Source: Bacteroidota bacterium (GTDB taxonomy: Bacteria > Bacteroidota > Bacteroidia > JABEUT01). Taken from it: a DNA stretch of 38,735 nucleotides. The translations under genes were made by a program, and so were the position numbers. The stretch spans positions 1 through 38,735 of the forward strand of contig JABDGY010000018.1 of the NCBI GenBank assembly GCA_013285805.1, in the 5' to 3' direction. Positions 8,756 through 18,167 of this stretch are shown here, piece after piece. Under the pieces are notes generated by a model. The model was not told the origin of the DNA. It saw nothing but the letters and a program-made list of their open reading frames with translations, and ran no database searches. The first letter of the stretch is position 1; each line of letters begins with the position of its first letter.

Positions 8756-9373
8756 ATGGCTAAAAGGGCATCGGGTACAAGAAGCACTATATTAAAGGTA
8801 GCACTACAGCTTTTCCTGAAAAAAGGGTATAAAGATGTATCGTACGAGGATTTGATAAAGGAAACCGGCTTATCCAAGGGTGCGCTTTATCATCATTTCA
8901 GGTCGAAGGAAGACCTGCTGATTTCCACATTTGAGTTTCTCCTTGAGGCCAGCAGACAGCAAATGACAGAAGTACCCTTTAAGAAAGCAAAAGATAGAGA
9001 ATCTTTTAAGGAATTAATTGTTGGTTCCAAAAAGGAACAAATAAAGGGCATTAAGAAGCTTTTGGGGACCAAAACTATAAAGTTTAATAAACTTTTGTTC
9101 TTTTTTGAGGCCATAAATGAAAATGAGAGATTGAAGGCCAGTATAATGGAGTTAATGAAAGAGGAAATGCAATTCCTTGAAAAGTGCTTTCTGAATATGA
9201 AAAAGCATGATACGCTTCCAAAAGGTAAGGACCCTTTAATAATGGCGGAAAGCTTATACTGGATGCTCCAGGGGACAGAAATGCTTATGTTCTTCCTGAA
9301 GAATAATGACAGCGAAAAGGATTTTATCAAGATATATAATAAAACCATTGATAATTTCTTTAAAATAATTTAA
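8756..9373 (+). CDS. TetR/AcrR-family transcriptional regulator
   Basis: N-terminal HTH: TRSTILKVALQLFLKKGYKDVSYEDLIKETGLSKGALYHHFRSKEDLL. Confidence 0.95.
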   Translation: MAKRASGTRSTILKVALQLFLKKGYKDVSYEDLIKETGLSKGALYHHFRSKEDLLISTFEFLLEASRQQMTEVPFKKAKDRESFKELIVGSKKEQIKGIKKLLGTKTIKFNKLLFFFEAINENERLKASIMELMKEEMQFLEKCFLNMKKHDTLPKGKDPLIMAESLYWMLQGTEMLMFFLKNNDSEKDFIKIYNKTIDNFFKII

Positions 9374-9374
9374 A

Positions 9375-10121
9375 ATGAAAAGAGTATTTCTGTTTTTACT
9401 GGTTGGAATTATAGCAATGGCATTTGCAGCCGATGATCAGGCTAAAGATATTGTTACAAAAGCAGAGAACAATATAAAAGGGCATACCTCTCAAACAGAT
9501 ATGACCATTGAGATTATACGCCCTACCTGGAAACGTTCGTTGAGCTTAAAAGGATGGTCGAAGGGTGAAGATTATTCCATGAGTGTAGTAACGGCCCCCG
9601 CAAAAGACGCAGGAACGGTTTTCCTGAAACGGTTAAAAGAAATATGGAACTGGGTGCCAAGTATTGAGCGTGTGGTAAAGCTACCTCCTTCTATGATGGC
9701 CCAAAGCTGGATGGGAACGGATTTTACCAATGATGATTTGGTAAAGGCATCTTCACGCATTGATGATTATACCCACAAAATTCTTGGCGATACTGTGATT
9801 GAAGGCCGCAAGTGCTGGAAAATTGAAATGATACCATTACCGCAGGCTGCGGTGGTATGGGGCAAGCTAATTATGTTCATTGACCAGAAAGATTACCTTG
9901 AATTAAGGCTTGAGTTTTACGATGAAGATTTTAAGTTGGTGAATATTCTGCAATGCTCTGATGTGAAGATAATGGGTGGAAGAACCATTCCGGCAAAAAT
10001 GGAAATGATACCTGCGGGCAAAAAAGGGCAGGAGACAGTTATTATATATAACAGCGCCATTTTCGATAAGCCTATAGAGGATAGTTTCTTTACAACCGAT
10101 AACATGAAAAAAGTAAGGTAA
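9375..10121 (+). CDS. LolA-like outer-membrane lipoprotein-sorting protein (COG2834-type)
   Basis: Signal peptide, then IVTKAENNIKGHTSQTDMTIEIIRPTWKRSLSLKGWSKGEDYSMSVVTAPAKDAGTVFLK...WNWVPSIERVVKLPPSMM. One nt after tetR stop. Confidence 0.85.
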   Translation: MKRVFLFLLVGIIAMAFAADDQAKDIVTKAENNIKGHTSQTDMTIEIIRPTWKRSLSLKGWSKGEDYSMSVVTAPAKDAGTVFLKRLKEIWNWVPSIERVVKLPPSMMAQSWMGTDFTNDDLVKASSRIDDYTHKILGDTVIEGRKCWKIEMIPLPQAAVVWGKLIMFIDQKDYLELRLEFYDEDFKLVNILQCSDVKIMGGRTIPAKMEMIPAGKKGQETVIIYNSAIFDKPIEDSFFTTDNMKKVR

Positions 10122-11338
10122 TGTATTTTAAGCTTGCATGGAGAAATATGTGGCGCAGCAGGCGCAGGACGATTATCACAATCTCGTCTATTTTCTTTGC
10201 CATGATATTTGCCATACTCATGCGTGTTATTATTATCGGAATGTTCGATAAAATGATCAGCGATACTGTCAGCATGTCATGCGGGTACTTGCAGATTCAT
10301 CACAATGGATACTGGGAAAATAAATCGGTTGACAGCACATTTGAGGAAACGCCACGCGTTACATTTATTCTTGATAAGGAGAAGGAAATTACGGCATGGA
10401 CACCACGTTTAGAAACATTTGCGTTAGCATCGTCGGGTGAACGGACCAAAGGCATGCTGGTTATAGGTATTGATCCGAAGAAGGAAAATGCAATATCAAA
10501 ACTCTCGCAAAAATTAGTTGCCGGAAAATACCTGCAGGATAGTGATAAGTACATATTGCTTGCCCAGGGTTTGGCTGAGTACCTGAAACTAAAGGTGAAT
10601 GATACGGTTATTTTGCTGGGACAAGGGTACCAGGGTAGTATGGCAGCGGCAAAGTACCCCATTAAAGGAATAGTAAAGCTTGGAATTCCAGAGATGAATA
10701 AGGGGATGGCGTGGTTACCCATGGCATGTGCAAGAGATTTCCTGAGCACCGGGGCAAGGTATACTTCCATATCTATAATGGTGAATAACAGGAATAATCT
10801 TGCAGCGTTGAAACAAAACATAAAAAGACAAATTGGGGGTAATGAATACGAGGTGATGACCTGGCAGGAAATGGTTCCTGAACTTGACCAATTATTTCAG
10901 GCAAAGCTGGGCCAGAATGAAATTATGTCCGGGGTACTATATCTGGTCATTGCGTTTGGAATTTTTGGAACGATATTAATGATGCTTAACGAGCGTATGC
11001 ATGAATTTGGTATTCTTATTGCAGTGGGAATGAGAAAAGGTATTCTGGCCAGGGTAGTAGTTATGGAAATGATATTAATGTCGATAGTAGGGACTATATT
11101 GGGCATGGGCGGAGCTTTCCCTATTGTACTGTATTTTAGGGTACACCCTATTCATATGAGCGGGGTTTGGGGTAAAGAAATGGAGCAATTCAATTTCGAA
11201 CCCATCCTGCAGCCGTCTATGGACTTTTCAAATTTTATTATTCAGGGATATGCAGTATTGTCAATTGCAGTTCTGTTATCGACTTATGCCATTTATAAAA
11301 TATATCGAATAAAAGCTATAGCAGCTATAAACAGCTAA
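10121..11338 (+). CDS. FtsX/LolE-family ABC transporter permease
   Basis: LAWRNMWRSRRRTIITISSI N-terminus, periplasmic domain, C-terminal FtsX TM region (MMLNERMHEFGILIAVGMRKG). TAATG overlap with upstream gene. Confidence 0.92.
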   Translation: MYFKLAWRNMWRSRRRTIITISSIFFAMIFAILMRVIIIGMFDKMISDTVSMSCGYLQIHHNGYWENKSVDSTFEETPRVTFILDKEKEITAWTPRLETFALASSGERTKGMLVIGIDPKKENAISKLSQKLVAGKYLQDSDKYILLAQGLAEYLKLKVNDTVILLGQGYQGSMAAAKYPIKGIVKLGIPEMNKGMAWLPMACARDFLSTGARYTSISIMVNNRNNLAALKQNIKRQIGGNEYEVMTWQEMVPELDQLFQAKLGQNEIMSGVLYLVIAFGIFGTILMMLNERMHEFGILIAVGMRKGILARVVVMEMILMSIVGTILGMGGAFPIVLYFRVHPIHMSGVWGKEMEQFNFEPILQPSMDFSNFIIQGYAVLSIAVLLSTYAIYKIYRIKAIAAINS

Positions 11339-11456
11339 TTAATTTCAGATTTAGAATTTAAGGAATATGATTTATAGCTCTTAAATAAACTAACAAATAT
11401 CATAACCATGAACACAGTAAATCTTAAATCCGAAATCTCAAATCTTAAATAATCAC

Positions 11457-12668
11457 ATGCTTTTTAAAGTGGCCTGGAGAAATATTTGGAGAAACAAGAC
11501 ACGCAGTATCGTTGTAATTGCATCGGTGGCTGTTGGTTTATTTGCCGGCATGTTTATGATGGCATTTTTTATGGGGCTGGTGAAGCAGGAAATAAGCAGC
11601 GCCGTTGAAACACAACTGTCGCATATTCAGATTCATAATCCTGCTTTTGCCGATGATAAGGAAGTAAGCGACACCATAGCGAATGCAGCAGCCATTATAG
11701 AAAAACTCAAGAATGATTCAACCGTAAAAGGAGTATCGGGCAGGGTGGTAGCTGCCGGAATGATATCTTCTTCATCGGCCGCAATGGGTGTGGAAATACA
11801 TGGTATTAACGCGGCTGACGAAAAAAAAGTAAGCAGTATATCGGGAGAAATGAAAGAAGGCATTTATTTTTCAGGAAAAAAGAATGAAATAGTGATAGGG
11901 CAAAAACTTGCTGAAAAACTTGGAGTGAAACTACACAGTAAAATAGTGCTTACGTTTCAGTCTGTTACCGGTGATTTAACTGCAGGCTCTTACCGTATTG
12001 CGGGGATTTTCCGCTCGCGTAATTCAGCTTTCGATGAAATGACGGTATTCACGAATGATAATGAACTGGGGCAACTTCTGGGCACCAGAAGCGGCATACA
12101 TGAAATTGCAGTTATTTTAAAAGACGATAAAAATGTTAATAACGCAGCGACCGAATTAAAAAAACAAAACCCGGCATTGCTTGTTCAAACATGGACGGAG
12201 CTTTCTCCTGAAATGGCACTTATTACAGGTATTTTCGACCAGATAATGTATATAATTATCGGCATTATTCTTCTCGCCCTTATGTTCAGTATTATAAATA
12301 CTATGCTTATGGCTGTACTGGAACGCCAACGTGAATTTGGTATGCTAATGGCCATAGGTATGAACAAACCAAGGGTGTTTTTTATGGTTGTTCTTGAATC
12401 GGTTATGCTTACGTGCGCCGGTATACCGGTAGGGATATTACTTACCATTGGTGTGGTAGAATATCTGGCTAAACATGGTATTGACATGTCAGCATTTTCT
12501 AAGGCATTGTCACAATTCGGATTCAGTAATATTGTGTACCCCGAACTGCAAACTTCAATGTTCCTTCCTATTAGTTTAATGACCGGACTAGCCGCTATTT
12601 TATCGGCCATTTATCCAGCCGTAAAAGCATTACAATTTAAACCTGCAGTTGCAATACATAAAATATAA
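11457..12668 (+). CDS. FtsX/LolC-family ABC transporter permease
   Basis: VAWRNIWRNKTRSIVVIASVAVGLFAG and MLMAVLERQREFGMLMAIGMNKPRV. Confidence 0.92.
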   Translation: MLFKVAWRNIWRNKTRSIVVIASVAVGLFAGMFMMAFFMGLVKQEISSAVETQLSHIQIHNPAFADDKEVSDTIANAAAIIEKLKNDSTVKGVSGRVVAAGMISSSSAAMGVEIHGINAADEKKVSSISGEMKEGIYFSGKKNEIVIGQKLAEKLGVKLHSKIVLTFQSVTGDLTAGSYRIAGIFRSRNSAFDEMTVFTNDNELGQLLGTRSGIHEIAVILKDDKNVNNAATELKKQNPALLVQTWTELSPEMALITGIFDQIMYIIIGIILLALMFSIINTMLMAVLERQREFGMLMAIGMNKPRVFFMVVLESVMLTCAGIPVGILLTIGVVEYLAKHGIDMSAFSKALSQFGFSNIVYPELQTSMFLPISLMTGLAAILSAIYPAVKALQFKPAVAIHKI

Positions 12669-12674
12669 TTTATC

Positions 12675-13373
12675 ATGAGCTACGTTATTGAAGCACATAA
12701 CCTGACAAAAATTTACAACCCTAAAACCATACCGGTGTATGCCGTAAATGGTGTTGACCTGCAGGTAGAGGAGGGAGAATTTACCGCATTGGTTGGCCCG
12801 TCGGGTTCGGGTAAAACTACTTTACTCAATCTTATAGGTGGATTGGATTACCCCACAACGGGAGATGTGAAAATAGCAGGAGTTGACATTACAAAAATGA
12901 GCGAGAACAAGTTGATTGATTTCCGTCTGCAGAATATAGGTTTCGTTTTCCAGGCTTACAACCTGATACCCGTTCTAACGGCCAGTGAAAATGTGGAGTT
13001 TGTAATGCTTATGCAAAAGAAACCTAAGCGTGAAAGAGAACAACATGCAATAGAACTGTTGAAAGAAGTTGGACTTTCCGACAGATTAAACAATCGCCCT
13101 ACTGAATTATCGGGTGGGCAACAACAGCGCGTAGCAGTTGCAAGGGCACTGGCATCAAAACCACGATTTATTCTTGCTGATGAACCTACTGCTAACCTTG
13201 ATTCAAAATCGACGGAGAATTTGCTGGATATTATGGCAAAGCTTAATAAGGAAGATAAAATGACATTTATTTTTTCTACGCACGACCAACGTGTAATTGA
13301 TAAGGCTAGGCGTGTAGTTACGCTGGTAGATGGTAAAATAGTTTCAGATGAGAAGCAAACTCAAAGTTCATAA
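12675..13373 (+). CDS. LolD/MacB-type ABC transporter ATPase
   Basis: Walker A GPSGSGKTT, Q-loop, LSGGQQQRVAVARAL, Walker B FILADEPTANLD. Confidence 0.96.
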   Translation: MSYVIEAHNLTKIYNPKTIPVYAVNGVDLQVEEGEFTALVGPSGSGKTTLLNLIGGLDYPTTGDVKIAGVDITKMSENKLIDFRLQNIGFVFQAYNLIPVLTASENVEFVMLMQKKPKREREQHAIELLKEVGLSDRLNNRPTELSGGQQQRVAVARALASKPRFILADEPTANLDSKSTENLLDIMAKLNKEDKMTFIFSTHDQRVIDKARRVVTLVDGKIVSDEKQTQSS

Positions 13374-13413
13374 AGGTGAAAGTTCGTAAAGTTTATAAAG
13401 TTTGTAAAGTTGT
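13362..13413 (+). repeat. Short degenerate ~9-nt tandem repeat (AAGTTyrTA)
   Basis: CAAAGTTCATAAAGGTGAAAGTTCGTAAAGTTTATAAAGTTTGTAAAGTTGT spans the ATPase stop and the next gene start. Confidence 0.7.
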
Positions 13414-14575
13414 CAAGGTTTTGACTTTTTGCTTTATGAATTCTCTGCTTTTAACTCGCGTAGCCGCTCAAACCGATAGCACAAAGCACCTGCCAAAATT
13501 TACTGTTAAAGGTTACATAAAATATCTCGACGAAGTTAGTTTTGTGGGTAGTGCCACTGATCTTCTTACGAACGAATTAATTCACAATCGTCTTAATTTC
13601 CGGTACGAGTTCAGCCAGCATTTTAACCTGAGGCTGGAAGTACGCAACAGGCTTTATTATGGTGAACTGGTGCAGAGTTATCCAAACTATACTTCGTATG
13701 TAACCGCTTCATATGGAACATTCGATTTGTCGAAGAACTGGGTTAACCAGGGTGCGGTACTGGCTAACAGTACTATTGACCGTGCATGCGCCGAATATAC
13801 AGCAGGCAAGTGGGATATAACCATAGGCAGGCAACGTATTAATTGGGGAATAAGCACGATATGGACACCCAACGATATATTCAACACTTTTAACTATTTC
13901 GATTTTGATTATGAAGAGCGGCCCGGAAGCGATGCGGCAAGGGTGCAATATGCGCTTACATCTTCTTCTTCGCTTGAATTGGCTGTGAGCCCGGGTAAAA
14001 CAACTAACCAGAATATTGAAGCATTAATGTACCGCTTTAATAAGTGGAATTATGACTTCCAGGTTTTCTCCGGAGTTTATCAGCAGGATTTTACGGCTGG
14101 GGTAGGGTGGGCAGGTAATATTAAATCGGCGGGATTTAAAGGAGAGGTTTCATACTTTACGCCTTACCAGCATTTTTCCGATAGTGGTGCAATTGCTGCA
14201 TCATTGTCTTTCGATTATGGATTTAAAAATGGAATATACCTGCTTATATCGGGATTATATAATAACCTGGGCAGCGACAGCATACCCAATATTGCACAGC
14301 TAACTACTGAAACACTTTCGGCAAAAAATATGTTCCCATTCAAATACACTGCTTTTGTAGAAATATCGTACCCCTTCACACCCATTTTTAAAGCTTCACT
14401 TGGTACAATGTTTTCACCAGCTGGTAATTCCTTTATAGTGTTACCCACATTAACTTATTCTATATCCGATAACTGGGTGCTCGATTTAATTGGCCAATCG
14501 TTTTTTGCACAAAGTGGTGGAATATATAGGCCACTTGGTAATGGTATTTACCTTCGGCTTAAATGGGGATTTTAA
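13376..14575 (+). CDS. Outer-membrane beta-barrel protein (DUF1302/porin-like); start GTG 13376 or ATG 13436
   Basis: Alternating aromatic beta-strands; WDITIGRQRINWGISTIWTPNDIFN...ERPGSDAARVQY; C-terminal YLRLKWGF. Confidence 0.8.
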   Translation: MKVRKVYKVCKVVKVLTFCFMNSLLLTRVAAQTDSTKHLPKFTVKGYIKYLDEVSFVGSATDLLTNELIHNRLNFRYEFSQHFNLRLEVRNRLYYGELVQSYPNYTSYVTASYGTFDLSKNWVNQGAVLANSTIDRACAEYTAGKWDITIGRQRINWGISTIWTPNDIFNTFNYFDFDYEERPGSDAARVQYALTSSSSLELAVSPGKTTNQNIEALMYRFNKWNYDFQVFSGVYQQDFTAGVGWAGNIKSAGFKGEVSYFTPYQHFSDSGAIAASLSFDYGFKNGIYLLISGLYNNLGSDSIPNIAQLTTETLSAKNMFPFKYTAFVEISYPFTPIFKASLGTMFSPAGNSFIVLPTLTYSISDNWVLDLIGQSFFAQSGGIYRPLGNGIYLRLKWGF

Positions 14576-14578
14576 TGT

Positions 14579-15100
14579 CTATTCCCCTTCTTTAAACCAA
14601 CTGGAATACAAGAGGTAATTATCGGCTATGCGGTGAACCTCTCCCTTAAGTAGCTCAGGATTAATGCTTTTCACTTTTTTGGCCGGTACCCCGGCATAAA
14701 CACTCCCTTCTTCTACTATAGTGCCTTCTAATACAACCGCTCCTGCTGCTATCAGGCTGTTGCTGTTTATAATGGCATTATCCATTACAATGGCGCCCAT
14801 GCCTATTAATACATTGTCGTGTACTGTGCACCCATGCACTATTGCATTATGGCCTATAGATACATTATTACCTATGGTAGTGCCTGTTTTCTGGTAGGTA
14901 CAGTGTATAATGGCCCCATCCTGTATATTTACCTTATTGCCTATTTTAATGAAGTTAACGTCGCCCCGAACCACAGCATTGAACCATACGCTGCAATCGT
15001 CGCCCATAACTACATCGCCTACCAGGGTAGCGTTTTCAGCCAGGTAGCAGTTATCGCCAACTTTGGGATGCATACCCTTTACAGCCTTAATAAGAGCCAT
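14579..15100 (-). CDS. Gamma-carbonic anhydrase family / hexapeptide-repeat protein
   Basis: Left-handed beta-helix hexapeptides, IGHNAIVHGCTVHDNVLIGMGAIVMD, YAGVPAKKVK. Confidence 0.92.
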   Translation of the reverse strand: MALIKAVKGMHPKVGDNCYLAENATLVGDVVMGDDCSVWFNAVVRGDVNFIKIGNKVNIQDGAIIHCTYQKTGTTIGNNVSIGHNAIVHGCTVHDNVLIGMGAIVMDNAIINSNSLIAAGAVVLEGTIVEEGSVYAGVPAKKVKSINPELLKGEVHRIADNYLLYSSWFKEGE

Positions 15101-15159
15101 ATTTGTAATATTTTACCCAAAAATACGATATTAGCCGTATACTGATTTAAAAATTATAC

Positions 15160-15167
15160 TACCTTTG
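15160..15167 (+). promoter_or_regulatory. -7 box TACCTTTG for rplU
   Basis: Matches TAnnTTTG, ~43 nt upstream of rplU ATG. Confidence 0.5.
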
Positions 15168-15209
15168 CAGCCCTTAAATAAAAAGCATAATAATAAATCA
15201 ACAGGAATC

Positions 15210-15740
15210 ATGTACGCAATTGTTGAAATAGACGGCCACCAGCATAAGGTGACAAAAGCACAAAAGATATACGTTAACCGCCTTAGCGCTGACGAAGGTA
15301 CCAATGTCGAATTCGATAAGGTATTGTTAGTAGATAACGAGGGCGATGTAATTGTTGGACTGCCTTTTGTAGATGGCACACGTGTAGCAGCCAAGGTTAT
15401 GGCCCATTTAAAAGACGATAAAGTATTCATTTTCAAGCATAAAAGAAGGAAAGGATACCGTCGTTTCAATGGCCACAGGCAATATATGACCGAGCTTTTT
15501 ATTCACGGTATACTTGGTAAAGGCGAAACGTTGAAAGAAGATTTGGCACCTGTAAGAGCACCTAAAAAAGTTGCCCCTGCAAAGGCTGAAGCTAATGTAG
15601 CTGAAACAGAAGCTCCAAAGAAAAAAGCTGCTGCTCCTAAAAAGAAAGCCGCTGCCCCTAAGAAAGAAGCCGCTGAGCCTAAAGCAACAAAGAAGCCTGC
15701 AGCCAAGAAAGCAGCTCCTAAGAAAAAATCAAAAGAATAA
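15210..15740 (+). CDS. rplU: 50S ribosomal protein L21 with Lys/Ala/Pro-rich C-terminal extension
   Basis: MYAIVEIDGHQHKV...KVFIFKHKRRKGYRRFNGHRQ. Start at M16 of the listed ORF (15210). Confidence 0.96.
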   Translation: MYAIVEIDGHQHKVTKAQKIYVNRLSADEGTNVEFDKVLLVDNEGDVIVGLPFVDGTRVAAKVMAHLKDDKVFIFKHKRRKGYRRFNGHRQYMTELFIHGILGKGETLKEDLAPVRAPKKVAPAKAEANVAETEAPKKKAAAPKKKAAAPKKEAAEPKATKKPAAKKAAPKKKSKE

Positions 15741-15768
15741 TTAACTAACCCAATAATACTTAAGCGTC

Positions 15769-16041
15769 ATGGCACACAAGAAAGGCGTCGGTAGTTCGAA
15801 AAACGGTAGAGAGTCGCACAGTAAGCGCCTCGGTGTTAAAATATTTGGCGGTCAACCCGCAAAAGCCGGCAATGTAATCCTTCGTCAGAGGGGTACTGAA
15901 TACCATCCGGGCAAAGGTGTAGGTATTGGTAAAGACCATACCATTTTCGCACTTGTTGACGGTAAAGTGGTATTTACAGTTAAGAGAGCGGACAGGCGCT
16001 ACGTATCGGTAGAGCCATCTGCAGAAGCTGTTTCAGCTTAA
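15769..16041 (+). CDS. rpmA: 50S ribosomal protein L27
   Basis: [29 protein letters not shown]...[24 protein letters not shown]. Confidence 0.99.
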   Translation: MAHKKGVGSSKNGRESHSKRLGVKIFGGQPAKAGNVILRQRGTEYHPGKGVGIGKDHTIFALVDGKVVFTVKRADRRYVSVEPSAEAVSA

Positions 16042-16061
16042 CTGTTAGCAGGAATAATATT

Positions 16062-16100
16062 AAATCCTGCCTGTGGCTTTTGCCCATAGGCAGGATTTTT
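16062..16100 (+). terminator. Rho-independent terminator after rpmA
   Basis: AAATCCTGCCTGTGG...CCCATAGGCAGGATTTTT. Confidence 0.8.
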
Positions 16101-16148
16101 CATTTATAGTTTAAATCAAGATTTTATATTTACCCAAATTTTTAAAAT

Positions 16149-17420
16149 ATGCTCGAGATAGCCTACATACGACAGAATTCGGAAGATGTTATTACACGCC
16201 TTGCGGTAAAGCATTTTGATGCTAAAGCAGTTATAGCCGAAATACTTTCTGTAGATGAAAATAAACGTGCCATTCAAACCAAGCTTGATGATGTTCTGTC
16301 ACAGCTTAATAAAGCTTCTAAAGAAATAGGCGACCTATATAAAGCAGGAAAGAAGCAGGAAGCCGATGAGTTGAAGAATAAGACTACTGCATGGAAACAG
16401 GAGATAACTAGCCTTGAAGGAGATTTAAAAAAGGCAGACCAGGACTTGCAGGATAAAGCCGTATTGCTTCCTAACCTTCCTAATAAAAATGTACCTAAAG
16501 GCAAAACACCTGAAGATAATGAAGTGGTATTTAAACATGGCGATATACCACAGTTGCCTGAAAGCGCATTGCCTCACTGGGAGCTGACGAAGAAGTATGA
16601 CCTTATTGATTTTGAACTGGGCGTTAAAATAGCCGGGGCGGGCTTTCCTGTTTACAAAGGAAAAGGAGCAAAGCTGCAACGTGCGCTTATCAATTATTTT
16701 TTAGATAAAGCGGCCGAAGCAGGGTATATGGAAATTGAACCACCTATATTGATTAATAAGGATTCCGGTTTTGGTACCGGGCAGCTACCCGATAAAGAAG
16801 GGCAGATGTATCATGTTACTCTTGATGATTTGTATATGATACCTACGGCAGAAGTGCCCATTACCAATATATACAGAGATGTTATAGTTGACGAGGAATC
16901 GTTGCCGATAAAAAACTGTGGGTACACTCCTTGTTTCAGGCGCGAGGCCGGTTCGTATGGGAAAGATGTGCGCGGACTTAACCGCCTGCATCAATTCGAT
17001 AAGGTAGAGATTGTGCAAATACAACATCCTGACAAGTCGTATGCAACCTTGGAAGAAATGCGCGAATACGTTGCAGGTTTATTAAAAAGCCTTGAATTAC
17101 CATTCCGTACCCTCAGGCTTTGCGGAGGCGATATGAGTTTTGCTTCGGCCCTTACCTACGATATGGAAGTATATTCGGGTGCACAGAAACGCTGGCTTGA
17201 GGTAAGTTCGGTTTCTAACTTTGAAACCTTTCAGAGCAACCGTATGAAATTGCGTTTTAAAGGCGGGAAAGATAAGCCCCGTTTGGCACACACGCTTAAC
17301 GGAAGCGCGCTTGCTTTGCCCAGAATTGTTGCCGCTATCCTGGAAAATAATCAGACTGAAAAGGGTATACGAATGCCAAAGGCTATAGTTCCTTATACAG
17401 GGTTTGAAATGATAAGCTAG
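16149..17420 (+). CDS. serS: Seryl-tRNA synthetase
   Basis: N-terminal coiled coil, class II motifs (CFRREAGSYGKDVRGLNRLHQFDKVEIV; LNGSALALPRIVAAILEN). Confidence 0.98.
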   Translation: MLEIAYIRQNSEDVITRLAVKHFDAKAVIAEILSVDENKRAIQTKLDDVLSQLNKASKEIGDLYKAGKKQEADELKNKTTAWKQEITSLEGDLKKADQDLQDKAVLLPNLPNKNVPKGKTPEDNEVVFKHGDIPQLPESALPHWELTKKYDLIDFELGVKIAGAGFPVYKGKGAKLQRALINYFLDKAAEAGYMEIEPPILINKDSGFGTGQLPDKEGQMYHVTLDDLYMIPTAEVPITNIYRDVIVDEESLPIKNCGYTPCFRREAGSYGKDVRGLNRLHQFDKVEIVQIQHPDKSYATLEEMREYVAGLLKSLELPFRTLRLCGGDMSFASALTYDMEVYSGAQKRWLEVSSVSNFETFQSNRMKLRFKGGKDKPRLAHTLNGSALALPRIVAAILENNQTEKGIRMPKAIVPYTGFEMIS

Positions 17421-17439
17421 CACGAATAATAAGATTAAC

Positions 17440-17469
17440 TTGGTTTTATCGTAGATAAAACTATTTTTG
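17440..17469 (+). promoter_or_regulatory. Promoter TTG-N19-TATTTTTG whose spacer is a perfect palindrome GTTTTATC-GTA-GATAAAAC
   Basis: TTG 17440-17442, palindrome 17443-17461, TATTTTTG 17462-17469. Confidence 0.65.
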
Positions 17470-17489
17470 TGCTACTCAATTAATCTCAA

Positions 17490-18161
17490 TTGAAAAAAAT
17501 ACTTTCCACTGCAGTAGCTTTTTGTTGCCTATTGATTATTTTTTCAGGGTGCAAGGACAGCATATTCCATCATCGCCTTAAAGAAGGTTCTATACAATAC
17601 AAGATAGCTGTGCTGGATACCGTAAACCCGATGGCTAAAATGGCCCCGGATGAAATGACCATTAAGTTTAAAGATAACAGATCGCGCGCTGAACTACTGG
17701 CAGGTATGGGTATGTTTCAAATATCATTTATTAATGATGAACCCGGTAAAAAAATAATGCAACTGGTTCGCGAAGCCAGCAAGAAAATGGCTTGTGTAAT
17801 GGATACCTTAGCCGTTAATAAAGATCTGGAGCACGATGTGCAGTTTAAAATAACCGAGACCAGCGACACCCTTACTATTGCCGGATATAAATGTCACAAA
17901 GCGCTGGCAAAATCGGTTGATGGTAAGGCACCCGATTGCGAACTCTTTTACACAGACGATATAAAACTCGATAATCCGAATTGGGCAACGCCTTTTAAAG
18001 CTGTAAAAGGTGTACTGTTAAAATACCGCCTTAATAAATATGGGGTGTATATGGAATTTACCGCTGAAAAAGTGGCATCTGAAAAAGTTGACGACGAAAT
18101 GTTCAGGATGCCTGCCGATTATAAAATTGTTCCCAAGCAGCAAATTGACGAGCTGTTCTAA
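17490..18161 (+). CDS. Lipoprotein (DUF4412/GLPGLI-like), copy 1; TTG start
   Basis: MKKILSTAVAFCCLLIIFSGCKD lipobox; highly similar to the next gene. Confidence 0.88.
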   Translation: MKKILSTAVAFCCLLIIFSGCKDSIFHHRLKEGSIQYKIAVLDTVNPMAKMAPDEMTIKFKDNRSRAELLAGMGMFQISFINDEPGKKIMQLVREASKKMACVMDTLAVNKDLEHDVQFKITETSDTLTIAGYKCHKALAKSVDGKAPDCELFYTDDIKLDNPNWATPFKAVKGVLLKYRLNKYGVYMEFTAEKVASEKVDDEMFRMPADYKIVPKQQIDELF

Positions 18162-18167
18162 GAAAAA

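Noticed and set aside
8893-9348. 151-aa antisense ORF within tetR
   Set aside because: Shadow of a clear TetR-family CDS with promoter and operator.
10300-10821. 173-aa antisense ORF in the first FtsX permease gene
   Set aside because: Opposite strand of a confident CDS, with no domain evidence.
15503-15706. Antisense Ala/Phe/Gly-rich ORF opposite the L21 tail
   Set aside because: Explained by the AAPKKK codon repeat of rplU.
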